DNA from: an uncultured Flavobacteriaceae bacterium
Lineage (GTDB): Bacteria; Bacteroidota; Bacteroidia; Flavobacteriales; Flavobacteriaceae
Reading direction: 5' to 3'
DNA length: 24,977 nt
Assembly (NCBI GenBank): GCA_937773465.1
Contig: CALJVK010000030.1
Coordinates: 1 to 24,977 of the forward strand
Numbering within the stretch: position 1 is the stretch's first letter; each line of letters starts with the position of its first letter. Under the pieces are notes generated by a model. That model worked only from the letters and a program-made list of their open reading frames with translations, was not told the DNA's origin and did no database searches. Of this stretch, positions 1 to 7,436 are shown piece after piece. Position numbers and translations under genes: made by a program.

Positions 1-1
1 T

Positions 2-301
2 TTTAAGGAAAACTGTCCAGATGTTCGTAACACAAAAGTTGTTGATGTAATTAATGCATTGAAGGAATACAACACGCGAGTGACAGTTTTTGATCCTTGG
101 GCTAATAGTGATGAATTACAACATGAATATGGTTTGACTTCGATTAAAGAAGTTCCTCAGAAAAAGTATGATTCGATTATATTAACAGTCGCTCATAACG
201 AATTTAAAAATTTAGACTTTGAGGCATTGAAAAAAAATACTTCGGTGATTTATGATGTGAAAAATAGTCTTGAAGATCATCAAAAAGATAAGGGGCTATA
301 A
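2..301 (+). CDS. Nucleotide-sugar dehydrogenase, C-terminal end (partial)
   Basis: Only the last 99 codons are present; the frame is open from base 2 and enters from the left edge. The reading begins FKENCPDVRNTKVVDVINAL and continues with a VTVFDPWAN segment, then the SIILTVAHNEF and VIYDVKNSL blocks. This is the layout of the C-terminal UDP-binding domain of the UDP-glucose/GDP-mannose dehydrogenase superfamily, most like the WbpA/TviB branch that oxidises UDP-GlcNAc or UDP-GalNAc to the uronic acid with two NAD+. The catalytic Cys and NAD domain lie upstream, so the substrate cannot be settled here. The TAA at 299-301 is followed by an 89-base leader and neuC. An amino-uronic acid product would fit the amidotransferase gene at 7437. 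The family call is firm; the substrate is inference. Confidence 0.85.
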   Translation, partial: FKENCPDVRNTKVVDVINALKEYNTRVTVFDPWANSDELQHEYGLTSIKEVPQKKYDSIILTVAHNEFKNLDFEALKKNTSVIYDVKNSLEDHQKDKGL

Positions 302-355
302 AAAATACGATTAATAGAATCGGTTGTTAAAAACTGGAAATTAAAAACAAAACAG

Positions 356-373
356 TCTTCTTGTGGAAGAAGA
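356..373 (+). other. Small hairpin in the leader of neuC
   Basis: TCTTCTT (356-362) and AAGAAGA (367-373) are perfect inverted arms around a GTGG loop. The hairpin ends 17 bases before the neuC ATG at 391. No T-tract follows it, so it is not an intrinsic terminator. It could affect translation or mark a processing site, or it could be chance in AT-rich DNA. Confidence 0.3.
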
Positions 374-390
374 GAAAAATAATAAATAAA

Positions 391-1503
391 ATGAGAAAAA
401 TTAGCATAATTACCGAGAGAAGAGCGGACTATTCTAGGTTTTTACCAATTATCAAGGAAATTGAAAAAAATAATGATTTAGAGTATTCTTTGATTGTTAC
501 TGGAAACCATCTAGTGAAAAAACATGGTTATACAGTCGAAGAAATTAAAAAAGATAATATTAAGATTGATTATACTTTTGAAATGTTCATCGACGATGAG
601 GATTCAGGTGCAGGAATGTCAAAGGCTTTAGGCATAGCAATAAATAAGTTACCAGATATTTTAAATGATCAAAAACCTGACCTGATTTTATCTGGGTTTG
701 ATATAGCTGCTAATTTAGCAATTACAATAGTAGGTGCTCATATGAATATCCCTGTATTTCATATTCAAGGAGGTGAAGTTACTGGTACTATTGATGAATC
801 AATTAGGCATGCAATGTCAAAATTCGCTCATTATCATTTTGCTGCTAATGAAGATGCATGCCAAAGATTAATTAAACTAGGAGAAATACCTGAACATGTT
901 TTTGACGTAGGCTGCCCCTCAATTGATGCTTTATTAAATGTTAAAGATGATAGCACTGTCTTGAATAGATATAATTTAACCACTCCGTTTTTTTTAGTAC
1001 TACAACACCCAGTTACAAGTGAATTTGGTGAATCTGAAAGCCAAATTATAGAAACTTTAAAAGCGATTAATGAATTTGAAAATTATGATTCATTATTTAT
1101 ACTTCCAAATAATGATGCAGGTCACGAAAAAATTATAGATAACGTAAAAGCAAGTGAAAGAAAATATGTTGATGCACTTGGCATTGCTGACTATGTTAAC
1201 CTTCTAAAAAGATCTAGTGGCTTGATTGGAAATTCTAGTAGTGGTATTCATGAGACTCCAACATTTAATATACCTACTATTAATATAGGTTCCAGGCAAA
1301 GTGGAAGATTAAGATCTAATAATGTATTTGATTCAAATTACAACAAAGATGAAATAATTGAAGCCATAAAATCAGCAATAGATTGGCAAGGTAGCATCGC
1401 TGATAAGGTTTATGGAAAAGGCAATTCATCTTCTCAAATTGTAAAATATATTAAAGAATTAGATATCTCAAGTAATATTATACAAAAACAAATAACATAC
1501 TAA
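391..1503 (+). CDS. neuC: UDP-GlcNAc 2-epimerase, hydrolysing (GNE/NeuC family)
   Basis: This 370-residue protein is predicted to convert UDP-GlcNAc to ManNAc plus UDP, the first step of sialic acid synthesis in the cytoplasm. The start chosen is ATG 391, giving MRKISIITERRADYSR; an in-frame TTG at 361 would only add a basic tail overlapping a hairpin. Visible motifs are RADYSR (11-16), GGEVTGTIDESIRH (127-140), a GCPSID block, LQHPVTSE, LPNNDAG, GNSSSGIHE, NIGSRQSGR and a C-terminal VYGKGNSS. Several of these blocks match, from memory, the epimerase half of animal GNE better than the short enterobacterial NeuC. The usual GDRxE motif reads SGFDIAAN (101-108), apparently with one inserted residue that keeps Asp104 but loses Arg. 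Stop and next ATG overlap slightly (1503). Hydrolysis of another UDP-HexNAc, as in LegG, is possible. Confidence 0.85.
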   Translation: MRKISIITERRADYSRFLPIIKEIEKNNDLEYSLIVTGNHLVKKHGYTVEEIKKDNIKIDYTFEMFIDDEDSGAGMSKALGIAINKLPDILNDQKPDLILSGFDIAANLAITIVGAHMNIPVFHIQGGEVTGTIDESIRHAMSKFAHYHFAANEDACQRLIKLGEIPEHVFDVGCPSIDALLNVKDDSTVLNRYNLTTPFFLVLQHPVTSEFGESESQIIETLKAINEFENYDSLFILPNNDAGHEKIIDNVKASERKYVDALGIADYVNLLKRSSGLIGNSSSGIHETPTFNIPTINIGSRQSGRLRSNNVFDSNYNKDEIIEAIKSAIDWQGSIADKVYGKGNSSSQIVKYIKELDISSNIIQKQITY

Positions 1504-2480
1504 TGAAAAAGAAAATTTTTATTACTGGTGCCTCTGGTACGGTTGGGATGGCATTTATAAAAGAATATTATAATTTGTATAATATTTACAGTTACAGCAG
1601 AAATGAGAAAAGTCAGGTTGCTCTTAAAAGAGAATTTCCTAATGTTGAAATAATTATAGGTTCAATCGAAGATATCCATACATTAGACTGTGCTATTGCA
1701 AATTTAGATATAGATATAATGATACATGCAGCAGCTTTAAAGCATGTCGATACTGCAGAAAAACAACCTTCTCAAGCAATTAAGATAAATTTATTAGGAA
1801 CTATAAATGTTCTAGAGATATGTCAAAAATATAACATTAAAAAAGTTATAGGTATATCTACTGACAAAGCTTGTAGTCCTGATAATATATATGGGATGTC
1901 AAAGTATTTAATGGAAAAGCTATTCGAAGAATACCGTAGTCCTAATTTAAATACGGTATGCTGTAGATTTGGTAATGTTGCTTGGAGTAATGGAAGTGTT
2001 TTACCATTTTGGCTAAATGTTAAAGAATCAAATAAGCCTTTGCCTATAACAGATATTAATATGACACGTTTAATCTTTACTTCCCAAGATGCTGCTAGGT
2101 TAATTAATAAATCAATAATACTTACTGATGATTTAGATTCTTTTTTTATTCTTTCAAAAAAGATGAAAGCTTGTAAAATGGTAGATCTAGCTTGTCTAAT
2201 AAGTGATGAAACTACAATCATAGGATTAAGACCTGGAGAAATATTATCGGAAGATTTAATTTCGAGTAAAGAAGTTAAATACGCATATCAATTAATTGAC
2301 GATAAAGCTGAATATATAGTCATTATTAAAAATAATGAAAGTAATTTATTGGGAGAAAAGTTAACGAGTCCAGTTAATAGTATTACTGCTGAAAAAATGG
2401 ATAAGGAGGAAATGATTATGTTACTTAAAGATGTTAAAAATCACATATCTACTTATAATTCAATAAGATTTAATTACTAA
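1503..2480 (+). CDS. NAD(P)-dependent sugar dehydratase/epimerase, CapD/FlaA1 type
   Basis: This 325-residue extended SDR of the Polysacc_synt_2 type acts on a UDP-sugar, typically UDP-GlcNAc, in 4,6-dehydration and/or epimerisation. The Rossmann motif GASGTVG sits at residues 9-15. An AAALKHVDTAEKQP block follows, as in PseB/FlaA1. The catalytic set is Thr120-Asp121-Lys122 and Tyr130/Lys134 in STDKACSPDNIYGMSK. A late GLRPGEILSEDLI matches the CapD/CapE signature. It overlaps neuC by one base and neuB follows three bases after its stop, so it is translationally embedded in the nonulosonate module. No aminotransferase or acetyltransferase of the legionaminic/pseudaminic route sits beside it, so its role in the pathway is unclear: it may feed a 6-deoxy-HexNAc branch instead. 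Family call sure, reaction not. Confidence 0.8.
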   Translation: MKKKIFITGASGTVGMAFIKEYYNLYNIYSYSRNEKSQVALKREFPNVEIIIGSIEDIHTLDCAIANLDIDIMIHAAALKHVDTAEKQPSQAIKINLLGTINVLEICQKYNIKKVIGISTDKACSPDNIYGMSKYLMEKLFEEYRSPNLNTVCCRFGNVAWSNGSVLPFWLNVKESNKPLPITDINMTRLIFTSQDAARLINKSIILTDDLDSFFILSKKMKACKMVDLACLISDETTIIGLRPGEILSEDLISSKEVKYAYQLIDDKAEYIVIIKNNESNLLGEKLTSPVNSITAEKMDKEEMIMLLKDVKNHISTYNSIRFNY

Positions 2481-2483
2481 AGT

Positions 2484-3521
2484 ATGAAAATTGGAACTAG
2501 ACAAGTGGGCTCTCAGTTTAAACCATTATTTATTGCTGAGATAGGTATAAACCATAATGGATCTTTAGTTATTGCTAAAGAAATGGTTGATTCTTGCAAA
2601 AAATCTGGTGTTGAGGTTGTTAAGCATCAAACTCATATTCCAGAATTTGAAATGTCAAAATTAATGGCTTCTAAAACTATTCCTGGAAATTCAACTAAAA
2701 ATATATATAGAATTATTGAAGAATGTTCTCTAAATGAAAAGGATGAATTAGAGCTCAAAAATTATGTTGAAAGTAAAGGTATGATATTTATTTCTTCACC
2801 CTTCTCTCTAGAAGCAATTGATAGGTTAGAGAAATTTAATGTGCCAGCTTATAAAATTGGATCGGGTGAGATGAAAAATTATCCAATGCTAGAAAAAATA
2901 TGTAATACCGGTAAGCCTTTGATATTAAGCACTGGAATGCACGACATCGAAGATGTAAAAAAAAGTGTATCATTTTTAAAGAGCAAAAATCCTAATATTG
3001 AGTTGGCATTATTGCATACAACTAATTTATACCCAACTCCAGATAATTTAGTTAGGTTAGGAGCTTTAAATGACCTTAAAAATACTTTTGAGGATATTCC
3101 AATGGGTCTTTCTGATCATACTACAACAAATTATTCTTCATTTGGAGCAATCGCCCTAGGAGCATCTATAATAGAAAAACATTATACAGACACAAGAGAA
3201 AGAATTGGACCAGATATAATTTGCAGTGTTAATGAAACTGAATGTGTTGAACTTTTAAATGGTATTGATATAATTTTTCAACAAAGGGGAGGAAGTAAAA
3301 CCCTAATTAATGAAGAGCAAGTCACTAGAGATTTTGCTTTAGCTACTGCAACAGCAGCAAGAAAAATAAGTTTGGGAGAAGTTTTTGACACTTCAAATAT
3401 TGTTCTTAAACGTCCTAATAAAGGGGATTTTGATTCTAGCAATATTCACGAACTATTCGGGAAAAAAGCGAATAGAATCATTGAAGAAGGTGAACAAATT
3501 ATTAAAAATGATTTATTATAA
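2484..3521 (+). CDS. neuB: N-acetylneuraminate synthase family protein
   Basis: This enzyme condenses phosphoenolpyruvate with ManNAc (or a related sugar) to a nine-carbon nonulosonic acid. At 345 residues it has the normal two-domain length: a TIM barrel (about 1-275) and a C-terminal SAF/antifreeze-like domain (about 285-345, with GEVFDTSNIVLKRP). The barrel shows FIAEIGINHNG near residue 17, KIGSGEMKN, LILSTGMHD and HTTNLYPTP from His178. His212 (in SDHTT) and His233 (in EKHYTD) are 21 residues apart, as for the metal-binding His pair of meningococcal NeuB. The HTTNLYPTPDNLVRLG and GPDIICSVN blocks look, from memory, closer to true Neu5Ac synthases than to PseI or LegI. An 87-base spacer separates it from neuA. 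Confident for the family; the exact sugar is inferred. Confidence 0.88.
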   Translation: MKIGTRQVGSQFKPLFIAEIGINHNGSLVIAKEMVDSCKKSGVEVVKHQTHIPEFEMSKLMASKTIPGNSTKNIYRIIEECSLNEKDELELKNYVESKGMIFISSPFSLEAIDRLEKFNVPAYKIGSGEMKNYPMLEKICNTGKPLILSTGMHDIEDVKKSVSFLKSKNPNIELALLHTTNLYPTPDNLVRLGALNDLKNTFEDIPMGLSDHTTTNYSSFGAIALGASIIEKHYTDTRERIGPDIICSVNETECVELLNGIDIIFQQRGGSKTLINEEQVTRDFALATATAARKISLGEVFDTSNIVLKRPNKGDFDSSNIHELFGKKANRIIEEGEQIIKNDLL

Positions 3522-3608
3522 TTAATAAAAAAAAACATTAATTAGTGCTAATTCTATTTCAAATCTTGCGAATGGGATGAGCATAAAAAAAAGTATAAAA
3601 ATTAACTA

Positions 3609-4322
3609 ATGATTAACGGAAAAAAAGTATTAGGATTAATTCCCGCAAGGGGAGGTTCAAAAGGGGTCCCTAAAAAAAATATTAAATCCTTATTAGGAAA
3701 ACCATTAATTCAGTATACTGTCGATTCAGCAAAGGAATCAAAATATATAGATCACTTAATTGTGTCTACTGATAGTGAAGAAATAGCTCAAGCTTGTAAA
3801 AGTATCCCTGTGGATGTTCCGTTTATTCGCCCTGATTACTTATCATCAGATACAGCTAAAGCAATAGGAGTCATTCAGCATGCTATCACAACTATGGAAG
3901 AAATTGATGGTGTGGTTTATGATTTAGTCGTTTATTTAGAACCACCAAACCCGCTGCGTCTTGTTGAAGATATTGATAAATGTATAGACCTATTTGAAAA
4001 AGATCTACCTGATTGTGTTGTAAGTGTTCAAGAAGCAAATCAGTTTCATCCTATTTTGATGAAACAAATTAAGGATGGTAGATTACAGACAATATGGAAA
4101 GACGAACCTGAAGGGGTTCCACGTCAGCTATATGATCCAACTGCATACATGAGGAATGGTGCAGTTTATGTCTTTCGGAAAGAACTTATTATGGATGGAA
4201 TATTATATGGTAAGGATGTATTGCCTTATATAATGCCAATAGAACGTTCAGTTTGTATTGATGATATGATGGATTGGTTTGTTGCCGAAGCTTGGATGAA
4301 AATGAAAAATGAATCAAAATAA
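3609..4322 (+). CDS. neuA: CMP-nonulosonate (acylneuraminate) cytidylyltransferase
   Basis: The protein transfers CMP from CTP to the nonulosonic acid made by NeuB, giving the donor for glycosyltransfer. It is 237 residues, the usual size of a single-domain NeuA/LegF. The nucleotide-binding loop LIPARGGSKGVPKKN is at residues 10-24, followed by LIQYTVDSAKES and VSTDSEEIAQAC. Later blocks YLEPPNPLR, YMRNGAVYVF and a C-terminal IDDMMDWFVAEA agree with the family. The TAA at 4320-4322 is immediately followed by the ATG of the next gene, with no intervening base, which suggests coupled translation. It might prefer a modified sialic acid if the following oxidoreductases act before activation. Confidence 0.88.
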   Translation: MINGKKVLGLIPARGGSKGVPKKNIKSLLGKPLIQYTVDSAKESKYIDHLIVSTDSEEIAQACKSIPVDVPFIRPDYLSSDTAKAIGVIQHAITTMEEIDGVVYDLVVYLEPPNPLRLVEDIDKCIDLFEKDLPDCVVSVQEANQFHPILMKQIKDGRLQTIWKDEPEGVPRQLYDPTAYMRNGAVYVFRKELIMDGILYGKDVLPYIMPIERSVCIDDMMDWFVAEAWMKMKNESK

Positions 4323-5273
4323 ATGAAAGTTGTTGTAGTTGGTTATGGATCTATCGGAAAACGACATGTTAGAAACCTAATTTCATTAGGAGTTAAGGAT
4401 ATTTTTTTGTGTAGATCTTCTGTAAATGGAAACGAGCTAAACTTAAAAGAGATTTCAGAATTAGAGGATATTATAAAAATTAGTCCTGATTTTGTAATTG
4501 TTTCCAATCCAACCTCACTTCATTTCCAAACAATTATATTTCTTATTAAATACCATTTCAATATTCTTTGTGAAAAACCATTTTTATACAAACCGAAAGA
4601 ATGGGATTTATTAAAACCGTTGTTAAAAAATTATAAAGGAATAACTAATATTGTATTCAATTTAAGATATCACCCATGTATTCAGAAAGTTAAAGAATTA
4701 CTTCAGAATAATAGTCTAGGGGAAATTTATTCAGGGCGATTTTTTGTTGGACAATACTTACCAGATTGGAGATCAGGAATTAATCATCTTGAAAGTTATT
4801 CAGCATTCAAAGAAATGGGTGGAGGAGTTGTTATGGATCTTGTTCATGAAATTGATTTAGCTGAATATCTATTAGGAAAGCCACAAGGTCAAATACATTC
4901 TATCGTCAGCAAGGTTTCTAATGTGACTATCGACTCTCCTGATATCGCTGAAATTATATATAAGTCAATTAATAGTGAAATTGTAAATATACATCTTGAT
5001 TATCTATACCGTGGGTATTCACGTCATTTTTCAATTTGTGGCAATGATGCCAACCTTCACTGTGATTTATTTAAAAATACAATTAAAATAACTGGAGATA
5101 ACAGCAAACAAATCGAACATTTTAAGTTTGAAAATTTTCAAAGAAATGACATGTACCTCAATTTACTTCATGATTATATAAAAGGATTAACTACTTCAAC
5201 TTATCAATCTAACTTGCCTTCGTTTATTGAAAATGAGTCGGTAATGAGTACTTGTTTTCAAATTAATAATTGA
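4323..5273 (+). CDS. Gfo/Idh/MocA-type NAD(P)-dependent oxidoreductase
   Basis: This 316-residue protein starts directly after the neuA stop. It has an N-terminal Rossmann fold with GYGSIGKRH (G7-G12), the family CEKP motif with Lys85 (83-86), and GGGVVMDLVHEID (166-178), which places Asp172 and His175 where the family has its catalytic residues. Gfo/Idh enzymes oxidise or reduce a sugar hydroxyl. Together with the SDR that follows, it resembles the PtmF/PtmA pair of Campylobacter legionaminic acid loci, which convert fructose-6-P toward GlcN-6-P. The PtmE guanylyltransferase and the other leg genes are not seen here. Its task may be to build or alter the nonulosonate precursor. Fold certain, substrate unknown. 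Confidence 0.78.
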   Translation: MKVVVVGYGSIGKRHVRNLISLGVKDIFLCRSSVNGNELNLKEISELEDIIKISPDFVIVSNPTSLHFQTIIFLIKYHFNILCEKPFLYKPKEWDLLKPLLKNYKGITNIVFNLRYHPCIQKVKELLQNNSLGEIYSGRFFVGQYLPDWRSGINHLESYSAFKEMGGGVVMDLVHEIDLAEYLLGKPQGQIHSIVSKVSNVTIDSPDIAEIIYKSINSEIVNIHLDYLYRGYSRHFSICGNDANLHCDLFKNTIKITGDNSKQIEHFKFENFQRNDMYLNLLHDYIKGLTTSTYQSNLPSFIENESVMSTCFQINN

Positions 5274-5281
5274 AAAATAAA

Positions 5282-6079
5282 ATGGATATAAAAAATAAAG
5301 TAATAGCTCTTATCGGTTCAACTGGAATATTAGGTTCAGAATATGTGAAGTTTCTATCCTCAAAAGGAGCAAATGTAATAATTGGTGATATTGATTTAGA
5401 TAAATGTATTGTATCTGCTTCAAAAATGAAGTTGCAGCACAAAACAAACCCATTAGCTTTATATATTGATTTGTATGAGGAAGAATCAATAAGAAGTTTT
5501 TTTGCAGATGCATTTAAATATTACGGGAAAATAGATTCATTAATCAATAATTCTCAAGTAAAACCCGAAGGGTTTTATAATTCTTTTGAAAACTATACTA
5601 AAAAAACTTTAATGAGAGTTCTAGAAGGTAATACAGTTGGAATGGCTATATCTTGTCAAGAAGCCTGTAAAATATTCTTAAAACAAGGTTATGGAAATAT
5701 AATTAATATCGCTTCTATTTACGGAATTACAGGAGCTGATCAAAGATTATATGATGGTGTCGAAAATATTTATAATTCAAACGAGCCTTTTTCATCTCCC
5801 ATATCATATGCAGCATCTAAAGCAGGAGTTGTAAGTATGACTAAATATTTAGCATCATACTATAGAGAGAAAAAAATTAGAGTTAATTGTCTCACTCCGG
5901 GTGGTGTTTATGATAATCATGATCAGAATTTCAATAAAAATTATTCAACAAGAACCTTATTAGGTAGAATGGCGAATCGTGACGAGTATAATGGAGCAAT
6001 TTTATATTTAGTTTCAGAAAGTTCAAGTTATATGACAGGAGCTAATTTAGTAGTTGATGGAGGTTGGACTGCTTTTTAA
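5282..6079 (+). CDS. Short-chain dehydrogenase/reductase, PtmA-like
   Basis: This 265-residue classical SDR starts at ATG 5282 (MDIKNKVIALIGSTG); an in-frame TTG at 5270 overlaps the previous stop and is less likely. The cofactor loop GSTGILG is at residues 12-18 and the acidic IGDIDLD after beta-2 suggests NAD(H). The catalytic Ser145 lies in NIASIYG, with Tyr176 and Lys180 in SYAASKAG. The C-terminus ANLVVDGGWTAF is typical. The blocks YGNIINIASIYG and RVNCLTPGGVYDN resemble, from memory, PtmA of the Campylobacter legionaminate cluster. It follows the Gfo/Idh gene closely, and the two probably work as a pair. Alternative: a reductase setting a ring or side-chain stereocentre on another sugar in the repeat. 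Confidence 0.78.
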   Translation: MDIKNKVIALIGSTGILGSEYVKFLSSKGANVIIGDIDLDKCIVSASKMKLQHKTNPLALYIDLYEEESIRSFFADAFKYYGKIDSLINNSQVKPEGFYNSFENYTKKTLMRVLEGNTVGMAISCQEACKIFLKQGYGNIINIASIYGITGADQRLYDGVENIYNSNEPFSSPISYAASKAGVVSMTKYLASYYREKKIRVNCLTPGGVYDNHDQNFNKNYSTRTLLGRMANRDEYNGAILYLVSESSSYMTGANLVVDGGWTAF

Positions 6080-6094
6080 CACAAATTATAAGAA

Positions 6095-7402
6095 ATGGAC
6101 GTATTAATACCAATTGAAACAACTGCCAGAGAAGCATTATATAAAATATATTTAAGTAAACTTCTCGCTTTAGAAGGAGTCAATAGTTACTTAGGAACAA
6201 AGAGTCACATATTTTTTTTAACACAATTATTCACTAATTATACTTATTTAGACAAAGGTTATCATCAAGTTACCTCTGACATCATTTATGAAAAAATTAG
6301 AAATAATAATGGAAAAATAGTAAACTTAGATGAAGAAGGAGCAGTTGATTTTCCTGAAAACTCCATATTAAAAAGTAGATATTCTAAAACACTTTTTGAA
6401 TCTTCCGACCATGTTTTTTTTTGGGGAGAAAGCCAATTTAATTTATTAAAAGATAATATTAAAGATTTAAATAAAACAACAATTACAGGTCACCCGAGAT
6501 TTGAATTGTTGAAAAATAAATTTCATATTCTTTATAAATCCGAAGTTAATAAAATAAACAAAAAATACGGAAAATACATATTGATAAACACAAATATGGG
6601 TTTTGGTAATAACTTAAAGGGAGACAAATTTGTAAAATCTAATTACAAATCAAGATTCAAAAATATTCATGAAATAGTATCATTTGATAAAGAAAAATGT
6701 AAAATTTTCATATCACTTGTTAAAAAATTAGCAAATCAATATGATGGTAATATAATATTTAGGCCTCACCCAGAAGAAAACATAAATATTTATAAAGATG
6801 CATTTAAAAGTTTTAAAAATATTAAAGTACTATTTAAAGGCTCTGCCGTAGATTGGATATTAGGGTGTGAACTCATGATTCATCCTGATTGTTCCACCGC
6901 AATTGAATCAACTATAATTGGAAAAAAATCAATTTCATTTCTGCCTAATAATTACAATTCTTCATTAGTAACGAAACTTCCATTAGAAGTGAGTATAAGT
7001 TTTACTGATGAAAACGTATTATTGGAATACATTAATAATAAAAATTATAAAAAATTTCAAGAGCAGGATAACAATATCAATAAAGTAATTGAGAATCATT
7101 TTGCAATTTCAAAAAACTCATCTTCAATAATAAAGGATGAAATAGTTAAGCTTTCCCCCAAAAAAAGAGATATCAAAAACACGATCTCTTTTAAACATTA
7201 TTTATCTCTATTGGTTCTTTCTTTAAAACTTAAAATCGGAAGTACTGAATCTCATCGATTAGTTAGGCAGAAGTTACAAGGTATTGAAAAGCACAATTTT
7301 AAAAGTATGAACTCCTTGGTGAATAGAATTAATCCAGAATTAAAAAAAGTAAAAATGAAAAAAGTATCGTATGGGCTATATAAATTTTATACTAAATATT
7401 AA
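6095..7402 (+). CDS. Surface carbohydrate biosynthesis protein (GT-B-like), possible nonulosonate transferase
   Basis: The 435-residue protein has no signal peptide or membrane span. It matches the family annotated only as 'surface carbohydrate biosynthesis protein': a FFWGESQFNLL block, then TGHPRFELL, then an RPHPEE motif (His225-Glu228), then HPDCSTAIEST (His263 onward). An HPxE plus a later HxxCST block is how CDP-glycerol-phosphotransferase-like and some CMP-sugar-using GT-B enzymes bind their nucleotide. Its position directly after the CMP-nonulosonate genes makes a CMP-nonulosonate glycosyltransferase a natural guess, with no other sialyltransferase family visible in the window. The last 80 residues are Lys-rich and may bind the membrane. 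Family recognition is moderate; donor is inference. Confidence 0.6.
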   Translation: MDVLIPIETTAREALYKIYLSKLLALEGVNSYLGTKSHIFFLTQLFTNYTYLDKGYHQVTSDIIYEKIRNNNGKIVNLDEEGAVDFPENSILKSRYSKTLFESSDHVFFWGESQFNLLKDNIKDLNKTTITGHPRFELLKNKFHILYKSEVNKINKKYGKYILINTNMGFGNNLKGDKFVKSNYKSRFKNIHEIVSFDKEKCKIFISLVKKLANQYDGNIIFRPHPEENINIYKDAFKSFKNIKVLFKGSAVDWILGCELMIHPDCSTAIESTIIGKKSISFLPNNYNSSLVTKLPLEVSISFTDENVLLEYINNKNYKKFQEQDNNINKVIENHFAISKNSSSIIKDEIVKLSPKKRDIKNTISFKHYLSLLVLSLKLKIGSTESHRLVRQKLQGIEKHNFKSMNSLVNRINPELKKVKMKKVSYGLYKFYTKY

Positions 7403-7436
7403 TTATAATTCATATTAAAAAATTTCAAATAATTTT

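Noticed and set aside
1823..2221. Antisense open frame of 132 codons inside the CapD-like gene
   Set aside because: It lies fully opposite a gene with clear SDR motifs, has no family motif and no leader. The same applies to antisense frames at 5310-5513, 9410-9595, 11478-11726, 12596-12838, 16835-17098 and 23092-23280.
3540..3553. Palindrome AATTAG-TG-CTAATT as a terminator
   Set aside because: After opening the tight loop the stem is five A/T pairs, and the base run is A upstream rather than T downstream.
391..6079. A complete legionaminic or pseudaminic acid pathway
   Set aside because: There is no PLP aminotransferase, no N-acetyltransferase of the LegH/PseH kind and no PseG in this module, and NeuB looks Neu5Ac-like.
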